NCBI RefSeq assembly: GCF_000701345.1
Contig: NZ_JNIJ01000014.1
Location: 62,001 to 126,000, forward strand
Reading direction: 5' to 3'
From: Bradyrhizobium sp. URHD0069
GTDB lineage: Bacteria; Pseudomonadota; Alphaproteobacteria; Rhizobiales; Xanthobacteraceae
Length of the DNA: 64,000 nucleotides
A model generated the notes under the pieces. The model did not search any database. It had not been told where the DNA came from and saw only the letters and a program-made list of their open reading frames with translations. Shown one piece after another: positions 1-6,953 of this stretch. A program made the translations under genes and the position numbers. Numbering within the stretch: the stretch's first letter is position 1; every line of letters starts with the position of its first letter.

Positions 1-728
1 CAGTTCAGATTGGACTCAAGGGTAGCTCTCCTTGATGTCGAGCCGTAAAGAAAATCCCCCAAAAACGCCGAAACACAGAAATCCATCTTAAAACGCAAAC
101 CGGCGTCTATGTTTAAAGGGGAAGCTCGGCTTCGCATCCTCAGCGGATAATCACCGCTCGATTGTGTTGCAAATTCCTATATCGGCGGCGCCACAGCCCT
201 GTCACGGTGTCGTCTCTTTCGCCGCTTGGAGCTCCGATCGAACTCGCGGCGTAGTGCGGACGCCGCCGTCAAGAATGTCTGCCATAGCGCTCCCTCCGAC
301 TCGCCGGTCAGCATAGCGCCACGACTCTCCGGACCAAACAACTAGCGCCCCACACAGCGACCGGTCCTTCATCGCTATTCCTGTGCCTCGCCCGCTGCCG
401 CTTGAGGCAACCTTTTTCCGGTTGCCGAGGTTCATATCCTCCGCGTGATCGCATCCGGTAGTACCAAATCGCGCATCGCTGGCGCTGCACTTGGGGCGAG
501 TTTTGCGCTCTTTATCACGATGCCGTCAGGCAAATTTGCTCACGGCCTATATCGGTTTGCCGTCCTATTACAATATGCAGCCGAGCGAAAGCGACTTAAT
601 GTTCCGACGGATGATTAGTTCGATATCGATCGTCGGGAAATTAAAACCTTCAATCTGGCACAGCATACGTTATGCTTTTAAGCCATCGCTAAGGGGCTGA
701 TTGCCGTGTTGCCGTAAAATTAGCCAGA
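1..728. other. Leading intergenic region, no recognisable gene
   Basis: About 730 bases before the first operon. Short open frames exist on both strands, but none has a recognisable motif, a convincing ribosome binding site or protein-like composition. It may be eroded sequence or the far side of an island boundary. Nothing here could be named. Confidence 0.5.
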
Positions 729-752
729 CAGTCAAATCGACCAGTCAAATCG
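729..752 (+). repeat. 11-bp direct repeat upstream of ABC operon promoter
   Basis: The 11-mer CAGTCAAATCG occurs at 729-739 and again at 742-752, a period of 13 bases. It lies about 30 bases upstream of the predicted -35 box at 779. The position suits an activator site, but this is inference. Confidence 0.5.
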
Positions 753-778
753 GCACAATAACTTTCATAAAAATAATC

Positions 779-807
779 TTGACATACCTTTCTAGCAAAG
801 CGATTAT
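779..807 (+). promoter_or_regulatory. Predicted sigma70 promoter of the ABC transporter operon
   Basis: A perfect TTGACA (-35) at 779-784 is followed by a 17-base spacer and GATTAT (-10, four of six consensus bases) at 802-807. It stands about 85 bases before the ATG at 893 and is the only strong promoter-like element upstream of this operon. The putative MarR operator at 788-804 fills the spacer, a geometry that suits repression. Confidence 0.55.
788..804 (+). promoter_or_regulatory. Candidate MarR operator, copy A
   Basis: CTTTCTAGCAAAGCGAT. The first 13 bases form an imperfect palindrome. The same 17-mer with two differences recurs at 5166-5182, in front of the catabolic operon. Both copies sit in promoters flanking the MarR-type gene at 4466, so this is the likely binding site of that regulator (inference). 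Confidence 0.5.
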
Positions 808-892
808 CGATAAAAACTCCTTCCTTAGTTTGGTCGGATCAACGCTGAAGCGACTGAAGACGGAATTCGGCTTCGCGCGTCGGGAGTGATGT

Positions 893-1771
893 ATGAACGG
901 AGTCATAAATCTGGTTGAACCGATGGTGTTCGGCCATTCGGGCCGCAGTCTAAATGTAGCCGACTGCGGTGTGGCGCCGATCATGATGTCGATCGAGCAC
1001 ATTCGTCGTCAATTTCAAGGTTCGCACAAGACGAACGTTGTCATCGAGGACGTCAACCTTACGGTCAGAAAAGGCGAATTCGTCACGCTGGTGGGGCCGT
1101 CCGGGTGTGGCAAAACCACGCTTTTACTTTGTCTCGCGGGATTGATGCCTTTGAGCGGCGGGCGAATTCAGTTTCGCGGTGAGACGATCTTGTCGCCGCC
1201 CGCGGGACTATCAGTCGTCTTCCAAGATTATAGCCGTAGCCTTTTTCCGTGGAAGCGAAACCGTGACAACGTGCTTTTCGGGATGAGGCGCCTAAAAAAT
1301 CTGAGCAAGTCCGAAAAATACGACATCGCTTCGGATTTGCTGGCTGCGGTCGGCCTTGCCGATTTCGCGAATCACTATCCGTGGCAAGTCTCCGGTGGAA
1401 TGCAGCAAAGAGTTGCAATTGCCCGTGCGCTTGCGGCGAGGTCGGAAGTCCTTCTTTTGGACGAGCCTTTTGCCTCTCTGGATGCCCAGACCAGGGCAGA
1501 CATGCACGAACTCGTCCTCGATCTGTTCAAGAAATACGATCAGACATGCATTCTTGTCACGCACGACATCGAGGAAGCCATCTATTTGAGCACGCGCCTT
1601 TGCGTTTTGTCACATCGTCCGTCGCGGATTGAATTGGATGTTCCGGTGGACGTGCCTTTGCCGCGGGATCCCTTGCTTAGCAAGGAGCATCCAAGATTCC
1701 TTGAGCTTCGGCACCAGGTGCTTGAGATGATCAAACGCGCGCCGGAAAACCGGCAGGTTCCCCCGAGTTGA
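893..1771 (+). CDS. ABC transporter ATP-binding protein, NitT/TauT (SsuB/TauB) family
   Basis: Cytoplasmic ATPase that should power uptake through the two permeases encoded downstream. Of 292 residues, Walker A is GPSGCGKT near 68-75, the signature SGGMQQR near 167-173, Walker B LLLDEPF near 187-193, and the switch His near 224. The ATG at 893 is chosen because GGGAG lies six bases upstream; a later ATG at 983 lacks such a site, although the family homology seems to begin there. First gene of an ATPase, binding protein, permease, permease operon. The family imports nitrate, alkanesulfonates, taurine, pyrimidine precursors or aromatic acids, so the substrate cannot be read from this gene. Confidence 0.93.
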   Translation: MNGVINLVEPMVFGHSGRSLNVADCGVAPIMMSIEHIRRQFQGSHKTNVVIEDVNLTVRKGEFVTLVGPSGCGKTTLLLCLAGLMPLSGGRIQFRGETILSPPAGLSVVFQDYSRSLFPWKRNRDNVLFGMRRLKNLSKSEKYDIASDLLAAVGLADFANHYPWQVSGGMQQRVAIARALAARSEVLLLDEPFASLDAQTRADMHELVLDLFKKYDQTCILVTHDIEEAIYLSTRLCVLSHRPSRIELDVPVDVPLPRDPLLSKEHPRFLELRHQVLEMIKRAPENRQVPPS

Positions 1772-1812
1772 CGCCACAAGCAGTGCTAACCCCAAATTGA
1801 ACAAGGAGCGAA

Positions 1813-2769
1813 ATGACCCGCCTCGCAACCATCGTAAGCTTTTTCGCCGCATTGCTGCTCTTTGTTCCCCCTGTATCGGCCGCACAACCAGTGCTGGTAC
1901 GCTTCGTCTACCTCACCGCGGTTGATCTGCTACCTTATTTCGTCGCGGACAAGAAAGGTTATTTCGCCGAAGTAAATCTCAAGGTCGAGCCGATGCTTGT
2001 AACCGGAGGCGCCGCCGTCATCGGTGCGGTATCGGGCGGTTCAGCAGAGGTCGGATATGCCGGAACTGTTCCTCTTATCGCCGCCCGCATCCAAGGATTG
2101 CCGCTGAAATACTTCACTGGAATTGCACTGGATAAAGGTCCGACCAATCACACGCTCATCTATGTTGCATCGAAGGAAAGTGGAATCAAAAAGGCTGCGG
2201 ACCTGAAAGGCAAGATGATCGCAATGAACGCGCGGTCAGGGCAATGCGAGCTGATCGCACGTCTGCGCCTAGCTGACGCCGGTCTCTCCATTGCTGACGT
2301 CAGGATCACCACAATACCGTTTCCGCAGATGCAGGCTGCAGTTCAGCTCGGTAACGTCGATGCGGCCTGCAACAACGATCCGTTTCTGACGAGCATGAAA
2401 CAGTTCCGCATCGATGTTCCGGTAATGGCGGGTCTCGTTCAGAAGGAGCATGAGAATGAGCTTCAGCTCCACTCGGGCCTGTTCGCCAATGAAGAATGGC
2501 TAAAGCAGAATCGCGCGACGGCAAGTGCCTTCCGTGCTGCGCTTGGAAAGGCAATGAAGGAGATTGCCGCAAACGAGTCCGAAGCCCGTAAAATACTGAT
2601 GGAATATACCAAAATTGACGCGGCGGTTGCGAACAATGTCGTGCTGTCGATCGCTCAAACAGACTTTCCGGTCTCCTCGCTTCAGGCCGTTATCGACGCC
2701 GCTGCGGCAACCGGGACCGTTCCGAAGCGAATTGAGGCCAGTGAACTGATCTATGACCTTAACAAATAA
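1813..2769 (+). CDS. ABC transporter periplasmic substrate-binding protein (NMT1/TauA-like)
   Basis: Exported ligand-binding protein of 318 residues. A hydrophobic signal peptide with an SAA-type cleavage site ends near residue 24. The mature part opens with the family hallmark of a beta strand followed by 'YFVADKKGYFAE', where a ligand-binding lobe starts. AAGGAG lies just upstream of the ATG. It sits 41 bases after the ATPase gene and overlaps the next permease by 17 bases, so translational coupling is likely. The ligand is probably the compound degraded by the enzymes at 5.2-10 kb, but this is inferred from context only. Confidence 0.92.
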   Translation: MTRLATIVSFFAALLLFVPPVSAAQPVLVRFVYLTAVDLLPYFVADKKGYFAEVNLKVEPMLVTGGAAVIGAVSGGSAEVGYAGTVPLIAARIQGLPLKYFTGIALDKGPTNHTLIYVASKESGIKKAADLKGKMIAMNARSGQCELIARLRLADAGLSIADVRITTIPFPQMQAAVQLGNVDAACNNDPFLTSMKQFRIDVPVMAGLVQKEHENELQLHSGLFANEEWLKQNRATASAFRAALGKAMKEIAANESEARKILMEYTKIDAAVANNVVLSIAQTDFPVSSLQAVIDAAAATGTVPKRIEASELIYDLNK

Positions 2770-3562
2770 CAGCGCCTGGCGTCGTGCATTCAATCGTGGC
2801 GTCGGTTTATTTGCCGTTGCTCTTGCATGGGAGCTGACGTCACGATCGGGGCTGATGCCGGCGCAGTTCTTTCCGCCGATTTCGTCGGTGTTTTTCGCAC
2901 TCGTTCGTGCTTTCAACGAGGGTGGACTAATCCTTGACATGACAATGACGCTCTTAAGGACGCTACAAGGCCTCCTGATAGCTACCATTGTGGGGATTTT
3001 CTTTGCCATCCTGACGTCTACCTCGCGAATTGCCGACGGGTTGCTTGCGCCGATCGTTGAGCTGCTGCGCCCGATTCCTTCGGCGGCGATGATCCCCATT
3101 GCGATATTTTTTGTTGGAATCGGCCGCGGTCTATTCATATTCACAGTAGTTTTTGCGTCAGTTTGGCCCATCTACGTCGTCACTGCCAATGCGCTCCGGT
3201 CGGCTGACCGCACGCTCATTGAGACGGGCCGTTCGTTTGGATGCGGCCGTTGGGCGCTGCTTGTTTATATACGTCTGCCCAACGCGATGCCCGAGATTGT
3301 CACAGGTGTCCGAATTGGCGGAGGCATGGCGTTGCTTGCCGCCATTTTGGTCGAGATGCTGGCCGGTCAACGGGGGCTTGGTTATCGCCTGTTCGAGACA
3401 GCGTTCGCCCTACGAACGGCGGAGATGTTCGGCATCGTAATCCTGTGCGGCTTCATTGGAATATTGCTCAATTATTTGCTTTTGAGCGTGAGTACGTTTC
3501 TGACTGGTTGGCAGCTTGCCTTGAGCCGTCGCGCCGAGCTCGATGGCGGGGCGACGGCATGA
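2753..3562 (+). CDS. ABC transporter permease, SsuC/TauC-like (first of two)
   Basis: Inner-membrane permease of 269 residues with about six hydrophobic segments. The cytoplasmic EAA-type loop that docks the ATPase is visible around 145-180 ('ETGRSFGCGRW', then 'RLPNAMPEIVTG'). The start overlaps the binding-protein gene. A second, different permease follows in an ATGA overlap, so the importer is probably a heterodimer in the membrane, whereas many SsuC/TauC systems use one permease twice. Confidence 0.92.
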   Translation: MTLTNNSAWRRAFNRGVGLFAVALAWELTSRSGLMPAQFFPPISSVFFALVRAFNEGGLILDMTMTLLRTLQGLLIATIVGIFFAILTSTSRIADGLLAPIVELLRPIPSAAMIPIAIFFVGIGRGLFIFTVVFASVWPIYVVTANALRSADRTLIETGRSFGCGRWALLVYIRLPNAMPEIVTGVRIGGGMALLAAILVEMLAGQRGLGYRLFETAFALRTAEMFGIVILCGFIGILLNYLLLSVSTFLTGWQLALSRRAELDGGATA

Positions 3563-4350
3563 TGAAGCTGCTCTCCAACATGGACCGGATGATATCCGCT
3601 ATTCTGGGAGCGATATCTATCGCTGCTGTATTGTGGCTTTGGGAATGGCTGTCGCATCTTCGGCTGTCGTCAGGCGTCGAACTGCCTGGACCGAGTGTCG
3701 TTGCAATTCGTGCATGGCAACTTCGCTCCGAGCTCGGATGGGAGCTTCTTCTAACTTTGAAACGTGCATTCCTAGGACTGTTGATTGCAACGCTGACAAT
3801 GGTCCCACTTGGCCTCGCTATTGGGCGCATTCAAGGGCTGGCGCGTGTGTTAGGGCCGATCATCGAAATCCTGCGGCCTTTGCCAACACCTGCGATCATT
3901 CCGTTCGTGATGCTTTTGGCGGGCGTGAGTGATTCTGCGAAGATTGCAATTGTCTTCTACGGAGTCATGTTTCCGATCCTGCTCAGTAGCATTTCGAGTG
4001 TTGGATCCATCCACCCGACCACGGTCAACGCAGCTAGATCGGTAAGATTGACAGTTCCGGAACGCTTTCTGTTCGTGTACCTTCCGGCCGCTTTCCCTCA
4101 GATCGCTGCCGGCATCCGAACGAGTATTCCGGTGGCGCTTCTTATCGGCGTAACGGCTGAGATGCTTTTGAGCACCGATGGCCTTGGAGTTTTTCTCCGG
4201 CAGAAGCAGGAAAGTTTCCAGATGGCCGACGGTCTTGCCGGCATTATCGTGCTGGCCGTATGTGCTCTGCTGATAAACAGGATCAATCTCTGGTCCGAAC
4301 ATAAGCTCCTATTTTGGCATTATGGGCAGACTGAGGCCCGAGATAGCTGA
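3559..4350 (+). CDS. ABC transporter permease, SsuC/TauC-like (second of two)
   Basis: Inner-membrane permease of 263 residues. The reading frame is open upstream to 3241, but the real start is the ATG ATG at 3559, which overlaps the stop of the previous permease (ATGA). It has about six hydrophobic stretches and an EAA-like loop ('NAARSVRLTVPERF', 'YLPAAFPQIAAGIR'). Sequence divergence from its neighbour shows the two are not a recent duplication. Last gene of the transporter operon; the MarR gene follows after about 115 bases. Confidence 0.92.
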   Translation: MMKLLSNMDRMISAILGAISIAAVLWLWEWLSHLRLSSGVELPGPSVVAIRAWQLRSELGWELLLTLKRAFLGLLIATLTMVPLGLAIGRIQGLARVLGPIIEILRPLPTPAIIPFVMLLAGVSDSAKIAIVFYGVMFPILLSSISSVGSIHPTTVNAARSVRLTVPERFLFVYLPAAFPQIAAGIRTSIPVALLIGVTAEMLLSTDGLGVFLRQKQESFQMADGLAGIIVLAVCALLINRINLWSEHKLLFWHYGQTEARDS

Positions 4351-4403
4351 TCAAAGATGCTTTCTACTTCCAACGAACGCCGCATGAGTTAAGCTAAGCG
4401 TCG

Positions 4404-4409
4404 TATAAT
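4404..4409 (+). promoter_or_regulatory. Possible -10 element before the MarR gene
   Basis: A perfect TATAAT at 4404-4409 lies 57 bases before the first ATG of the regulator gene. No good -35 is seen at the right distance. A half-site of the candidate operator (CTTTCTA) occurs at 4360-4366, which would fit autoregulation; weak evidence. Confidence 0.3.
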
Positions 4410-4465
4410 CGTAAGATCCTGCAGGCGAAATCCTTTCAGGTTCTCAGACTTCATGACATAACGGG

Positions 4466-5140
4466 ATGATTTCTGGACCCTTGTATCCATCTCGAGAGCA
4501 ATTCATGGCGCAATCAAAAAAGGCAGATCTGGCAAAAGCGTCAGTTGTTTCGATGCGAAAGCTGCCCGCGGTAGCTTTGACAATCGGCCGACCCGAAATG
4601 TTGATCGACGGGTCTGATCAAAAGTTCCGACGACTTGTCCAAGGCGTGTTCACGTTCGCTGCCATACACGAAGCGATACGTGATTCGTATGCCGCGCATG
4701 TCGGGTTGGGAGGTGTCCAATACACGATACTTCAGATCATCCGTCATTTTGGAACTGACGACGATATGTCGATCGGAGATATTGCGGAGCAGCTCCGCCT
4801 CAGCGGCTCGTTCATTACAAACGAAACCAAGAAGCTTGAGATGCTTGGGTTGGTTGAAAAAAAGCAATCGAAGGATGACCGGAGGAAAATCTTACTCACC
4901 GTTTCTAAGAAAGGTGCTCAGTTGCTGGACAACTTGGCTTCCCTTCAGCGGAAGGTGAACGACGTCCAGTTTGCCGGGCTATCTCGTGAACAGTTTCTCG
5001 AGCTGCTAGCCATGCTTGAAAAACTTACGGACAGCAGCCAGGCTGCCCTTACCTTGCTACACTATTTGAAGCGGGCAGAGCGGGGACAGACGGCCGCGAC
5101 TAAAGCCCCGAAACGCGGATCAACCCGTCGTGGCCGCTGA
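4466..5140 (+). CDS. MarR-family transcriptional regulator
   Basis: Winged-helix DNA-binding regulator, 224 residues from this ATG or 211 from the ATG at 4505; neither has a strong ribosome binding site. The MarR core lies about 65-175: 'QYTILQIIRHFG', the helix-turn-helix 'SIGDIAEQLRLSGSFITNETKKLEMLGLVEKK' region, and the wing 'DDRRKILLTVSKKG'. The tail (about 200-224) is rich in Lys and Arg. It sits between the transporter operon and the catabolic operon. The two related 17-base sites in their promoters make it the likely repressor of both, released by the substrate or an intermediate (inference). Confidence 0.9.
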   Translation: MISGPLYPSREQFMAQSKKADLAKASVVSMRKLPAVALTIGRPEMLIDGSDQKFRRLVQGVFTFAAIHEAIRDSYAAHVGLGGVQYTILQIIRHFGTDDDMSIGDIAEQLRLSGSFITNETKKLEMLGLVEKKQSKDDRRKILLTVSKKGAQLLDNLASLQRKVNDVQFAGLSREQFLELLAMLEKLTDSSQAALTLLHYLKRAERGQTAATKAPKRGSTRRGR

Positions 5141-5161
5141 CATCTAAATTGTATTTTCAAA

Positions 5162-5190
5162 TTGACTTTCTAAGAAAGCGATGTTAAAAA
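5162..5190 (+). promoter_or_regulatory. Predicted promoter of the catabolic operon
   Basis: TTGACT at 5162-5167, a 17-base spacer and TAAAAA at 5185-5190, about 50 bases before the ATG at 5240. The candidate operator at 5166-5182 overlaps the -35 and the spacer. Confidence 0.45.
5166..5182 (+). promoter_or_regulatory. Candidate MarR operator, copy B
   Basis: CTTTCTAAGAAAGCGAT. The first 13 bases are a perfect palindrome around one central base (CTTTCT-A-AGAAAG). It matches the site at 788-804 in 15 of 17 positions. It lies in the 100-base gap between the MarR gene and the Rid-family gene. Confidence 0.55.
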
Positions 5191-5239
5191 GCCATCTCGG
5201 AACGTCCATTTCTGTTTGAACTGGAATCGAGAGGCGACA

Positions 5240-5638
5240 ATGACGACCATTACGCGGGGCGATCCGCCCGGTTTCACTAATGTTCGCAAGACGATCTATC
5301 ACCACTACGTGCGGGTCGATCAGCCTCAATCACTGATCTTTCTCTCCGGACAGCTATCGCGGGACGCCAAGGGTCAGTTAGTGGGTCCTGGCGATATGGC
5401 GGAACAGGTCAGGCAGGCCATTCGAAATATGGCGACTGTTCTGGAAAGCGCTGGCGGAACGCTCGCCAACATCGTGGCGCTCGTCGTGTACACCACCGAC
5501 ATCAGGCAGTTCAAAGAGATCGTTTCAGCTCGGATGGAGTTCTTCAAGGGCAACCTTCCAACGAGCACGATCGTTGAAGTCAATCACCTGGCAGATCCCG
5601 GCCTTCTCATCGAATTCCAGGCAACAGCTGCGCTTTAA
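5240..5638 (+). CDS. Rid-family (YjgF/YER057c/UK114) protein
   Basis: Small cytosolic protein of 132 residues; the family forms trimers that hydrolyse enamines and imines or act as aminomuconate-type deaminases. The ATG at 5240 is preferred over 5216 because GAGAGGCG lies upstream. Family landmarks are 'LIFLSGQLSRDAKG' near 32-45 and 'PTSTIVEV' near 107-114. The Arg that canonical RidA uses (in 'PARS') is Ser109 here, and the usual Glu in the last strand is Gln127, so it belongs to a non-canonical Rid subgroup. First gene of the catabolic operon. A role in deaminating a ring-opened intermediate is inference. Confidence 0.9.
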   Translation: MTTITRGDPPGFTNVRKTIYHHYVRVDQPQSLIFLSGQLSRDAKGQLVGPGDMAEQVRQAIRNMATVLESAGGTLANIVALVVYTTDIRQFKEIVSARMEFFKGNLPTSTIVEVNHLADPGLLIEFQATAAL

Positions 5639-5693
5639 GAGCTAACCGAAGAGTCAGCCGACATTCGCCAAATTGGATATTCGGGAGCCGTGG

Positions 5694-6896
5694 ATGAAAA
5701 TCGCGATAGTGAATATCGGCACCATTGTCTCCGGTGATTGGCGAGCACCTATCGCTCCCGGCGATCGTATCCTGATGGAAGATGGCCTTCTGACAAAGGT
5801 CGGACAGTTCGATAAAGCCGAACTTGAAGGCTGTGACCTCGTAGTCGATGCAAAAGGTGTGACCGCATGCCCGGGCTTGATTGATTCTCACGTTCATATC
5901 GCGTTCGGTGACTACGCGCCAAGATTCGCGACGACGGGATTTCTAAAAGACTATCTTTATGGAGGAACAACGACTGCAATTTCTGCGTCAGAGGTTCATG
6001 TGCCGGGTCGGCCGAGCGACGTCGAAGGTGTGAAGGCGCTCGCTGTTGCGGCAAAGAAGTGTTGGGACAATGTGCGTCCGGCCGGCATGCGCGTTTACGG
6101 TGGCAATGTTCTGCTTGAGCCAGGCCTTACTGACGAGGACTTTCAGGAGCTTGCGGGACATGGAATCTGGCTCGCCAAGGCCGGCTTCGGAAGCGTGAAG
6201 ACGCCATTCGACTATGTTCCTCTTATCCAGGCCGCGAAGCGGGCAGGAATGATCACCAACGTGCATACCGGTGGTGCTTCTCTCTCGCTGGCCAACTCGA
6301 TCTATGGCGAGCATATTGTCGCGATGCAGCCGGATGTCGCCTTTCATATCAACGGCGGCCCGATCGCAATTCCGGACCAGGATTTCGAACTTATCGTGCG
6401 TGACAGCAGCGCCGCCTTGCAGGTCTGTCAGGCCGGGAATCTTCGTACTGCACTCAAGACCCTCGATCTCGTTACCTCGTACAATTGTTTCGACAGATTC
6501 ATTATCGGGACCGACACGCCAACCGGCATTGGTACGATGCCGGAAGGGATGATTAAAACCGTGGTGGAGATGTGCGCGCTGTCCGACTATTCGGCGGAGC
6601 ATATGATCGCTGCCGCCACAGGCAATGTAGGAAAGATTTACCGGCTCAACTGCGGTTTTCTTCGTGAGGGGTGTGACGCCGATCTGCTCTTGATAGACGC
6701 GGCATTTGGCGCATCGAAATCAACGGCACTGGAAAGCATGAAGAATGGCGATGTGGTGGCCGACGTTGCCTGCTTCACGGCGGGTATTGCCCGATATATC
6801 GGCCGCAGCCGCTGCACGCCGCCGCCGATGCGAATTCCGGAAGTTGTGGTGAACAGAATTCCGAGTGTCTTTGAGCCGCCGGGGCTTCTGCACTAA
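5694..6896 (+). CDS. Enamidase-like metal-dependent amidohydrolase
   Basis: Cytosolic amidohydrolase of 400 residues. The ATG at 5694 has GGGAG upstream. Predicted metal ligands are His66 and His68 (DSHVH), Lys162, His191 (VHTGG), His219 (HINGG) and Asp274 (GTDTP). Compared from memory with the enamidase of clostridial nicotinate fermentation, it shares 'GDYAPR', 'PGRP', 'RPAG', 'GLT(D/E)EDF', 'HINGGP' and a 'G(T/N)D(T/A)P(T/S)GTG'-like end. That enzyme opens 6-oxo-tetrahydronicotinate and releases ammonia. Here Lys162 seems to stand where that enzyme has a bridging Glu. Alternative assignments are other imidazolonepropionase or dihydroorotase-like hydrolases. The exact substrate is unknown. 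Confidence 0.85.
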   Translation: MKIAIVNIGTIVSGDWRAPIAPGDRILMEDGLLTKVGQFDKAELEGCDLVVDAKGVTACPGLIDSHVHIAFGDYAPRFATTGFLKDYLYGGTTTAISASEVHVPGRPSDVEGVKALAVAAKKCWDNVRPAGMRVYGGNVLLEPGLTDEDFQELAGHGIWLAKAGFGSVKTPFDYVPLIQAAKRAGMITNVHTGGASLSLANSIYGEHIVAMQPDVAFHINGGPIAIPDQDFELIVRDSSAALQVCQAGNLRTALKTLDLVTSYNCFDRFIIGTDTPTGIGTMPEGMIKTVVEMCALSDYSAEHMIAAATGNVGKIYRLNCGFLREGCDADLLLIDAAFGASKSTALESMKNGDVVADVACFTAGIARYIGRSRCTPPPMRIPEVVVNRIPSVFEPPGLLH

Positions 6897-6953
6897 CCGC
6901 ACTTCTGGTCGATGTCCGCTGCCAATCAAGGCGATCTGTTGAAAGGAACGACG

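Noticed and set aside
3241..3558. N-terminal extension of the second permease
   Set aside because: These codons overlap the first permease out of frame and have no permease character; the ATGA overlap at 3559 gives a normal start.
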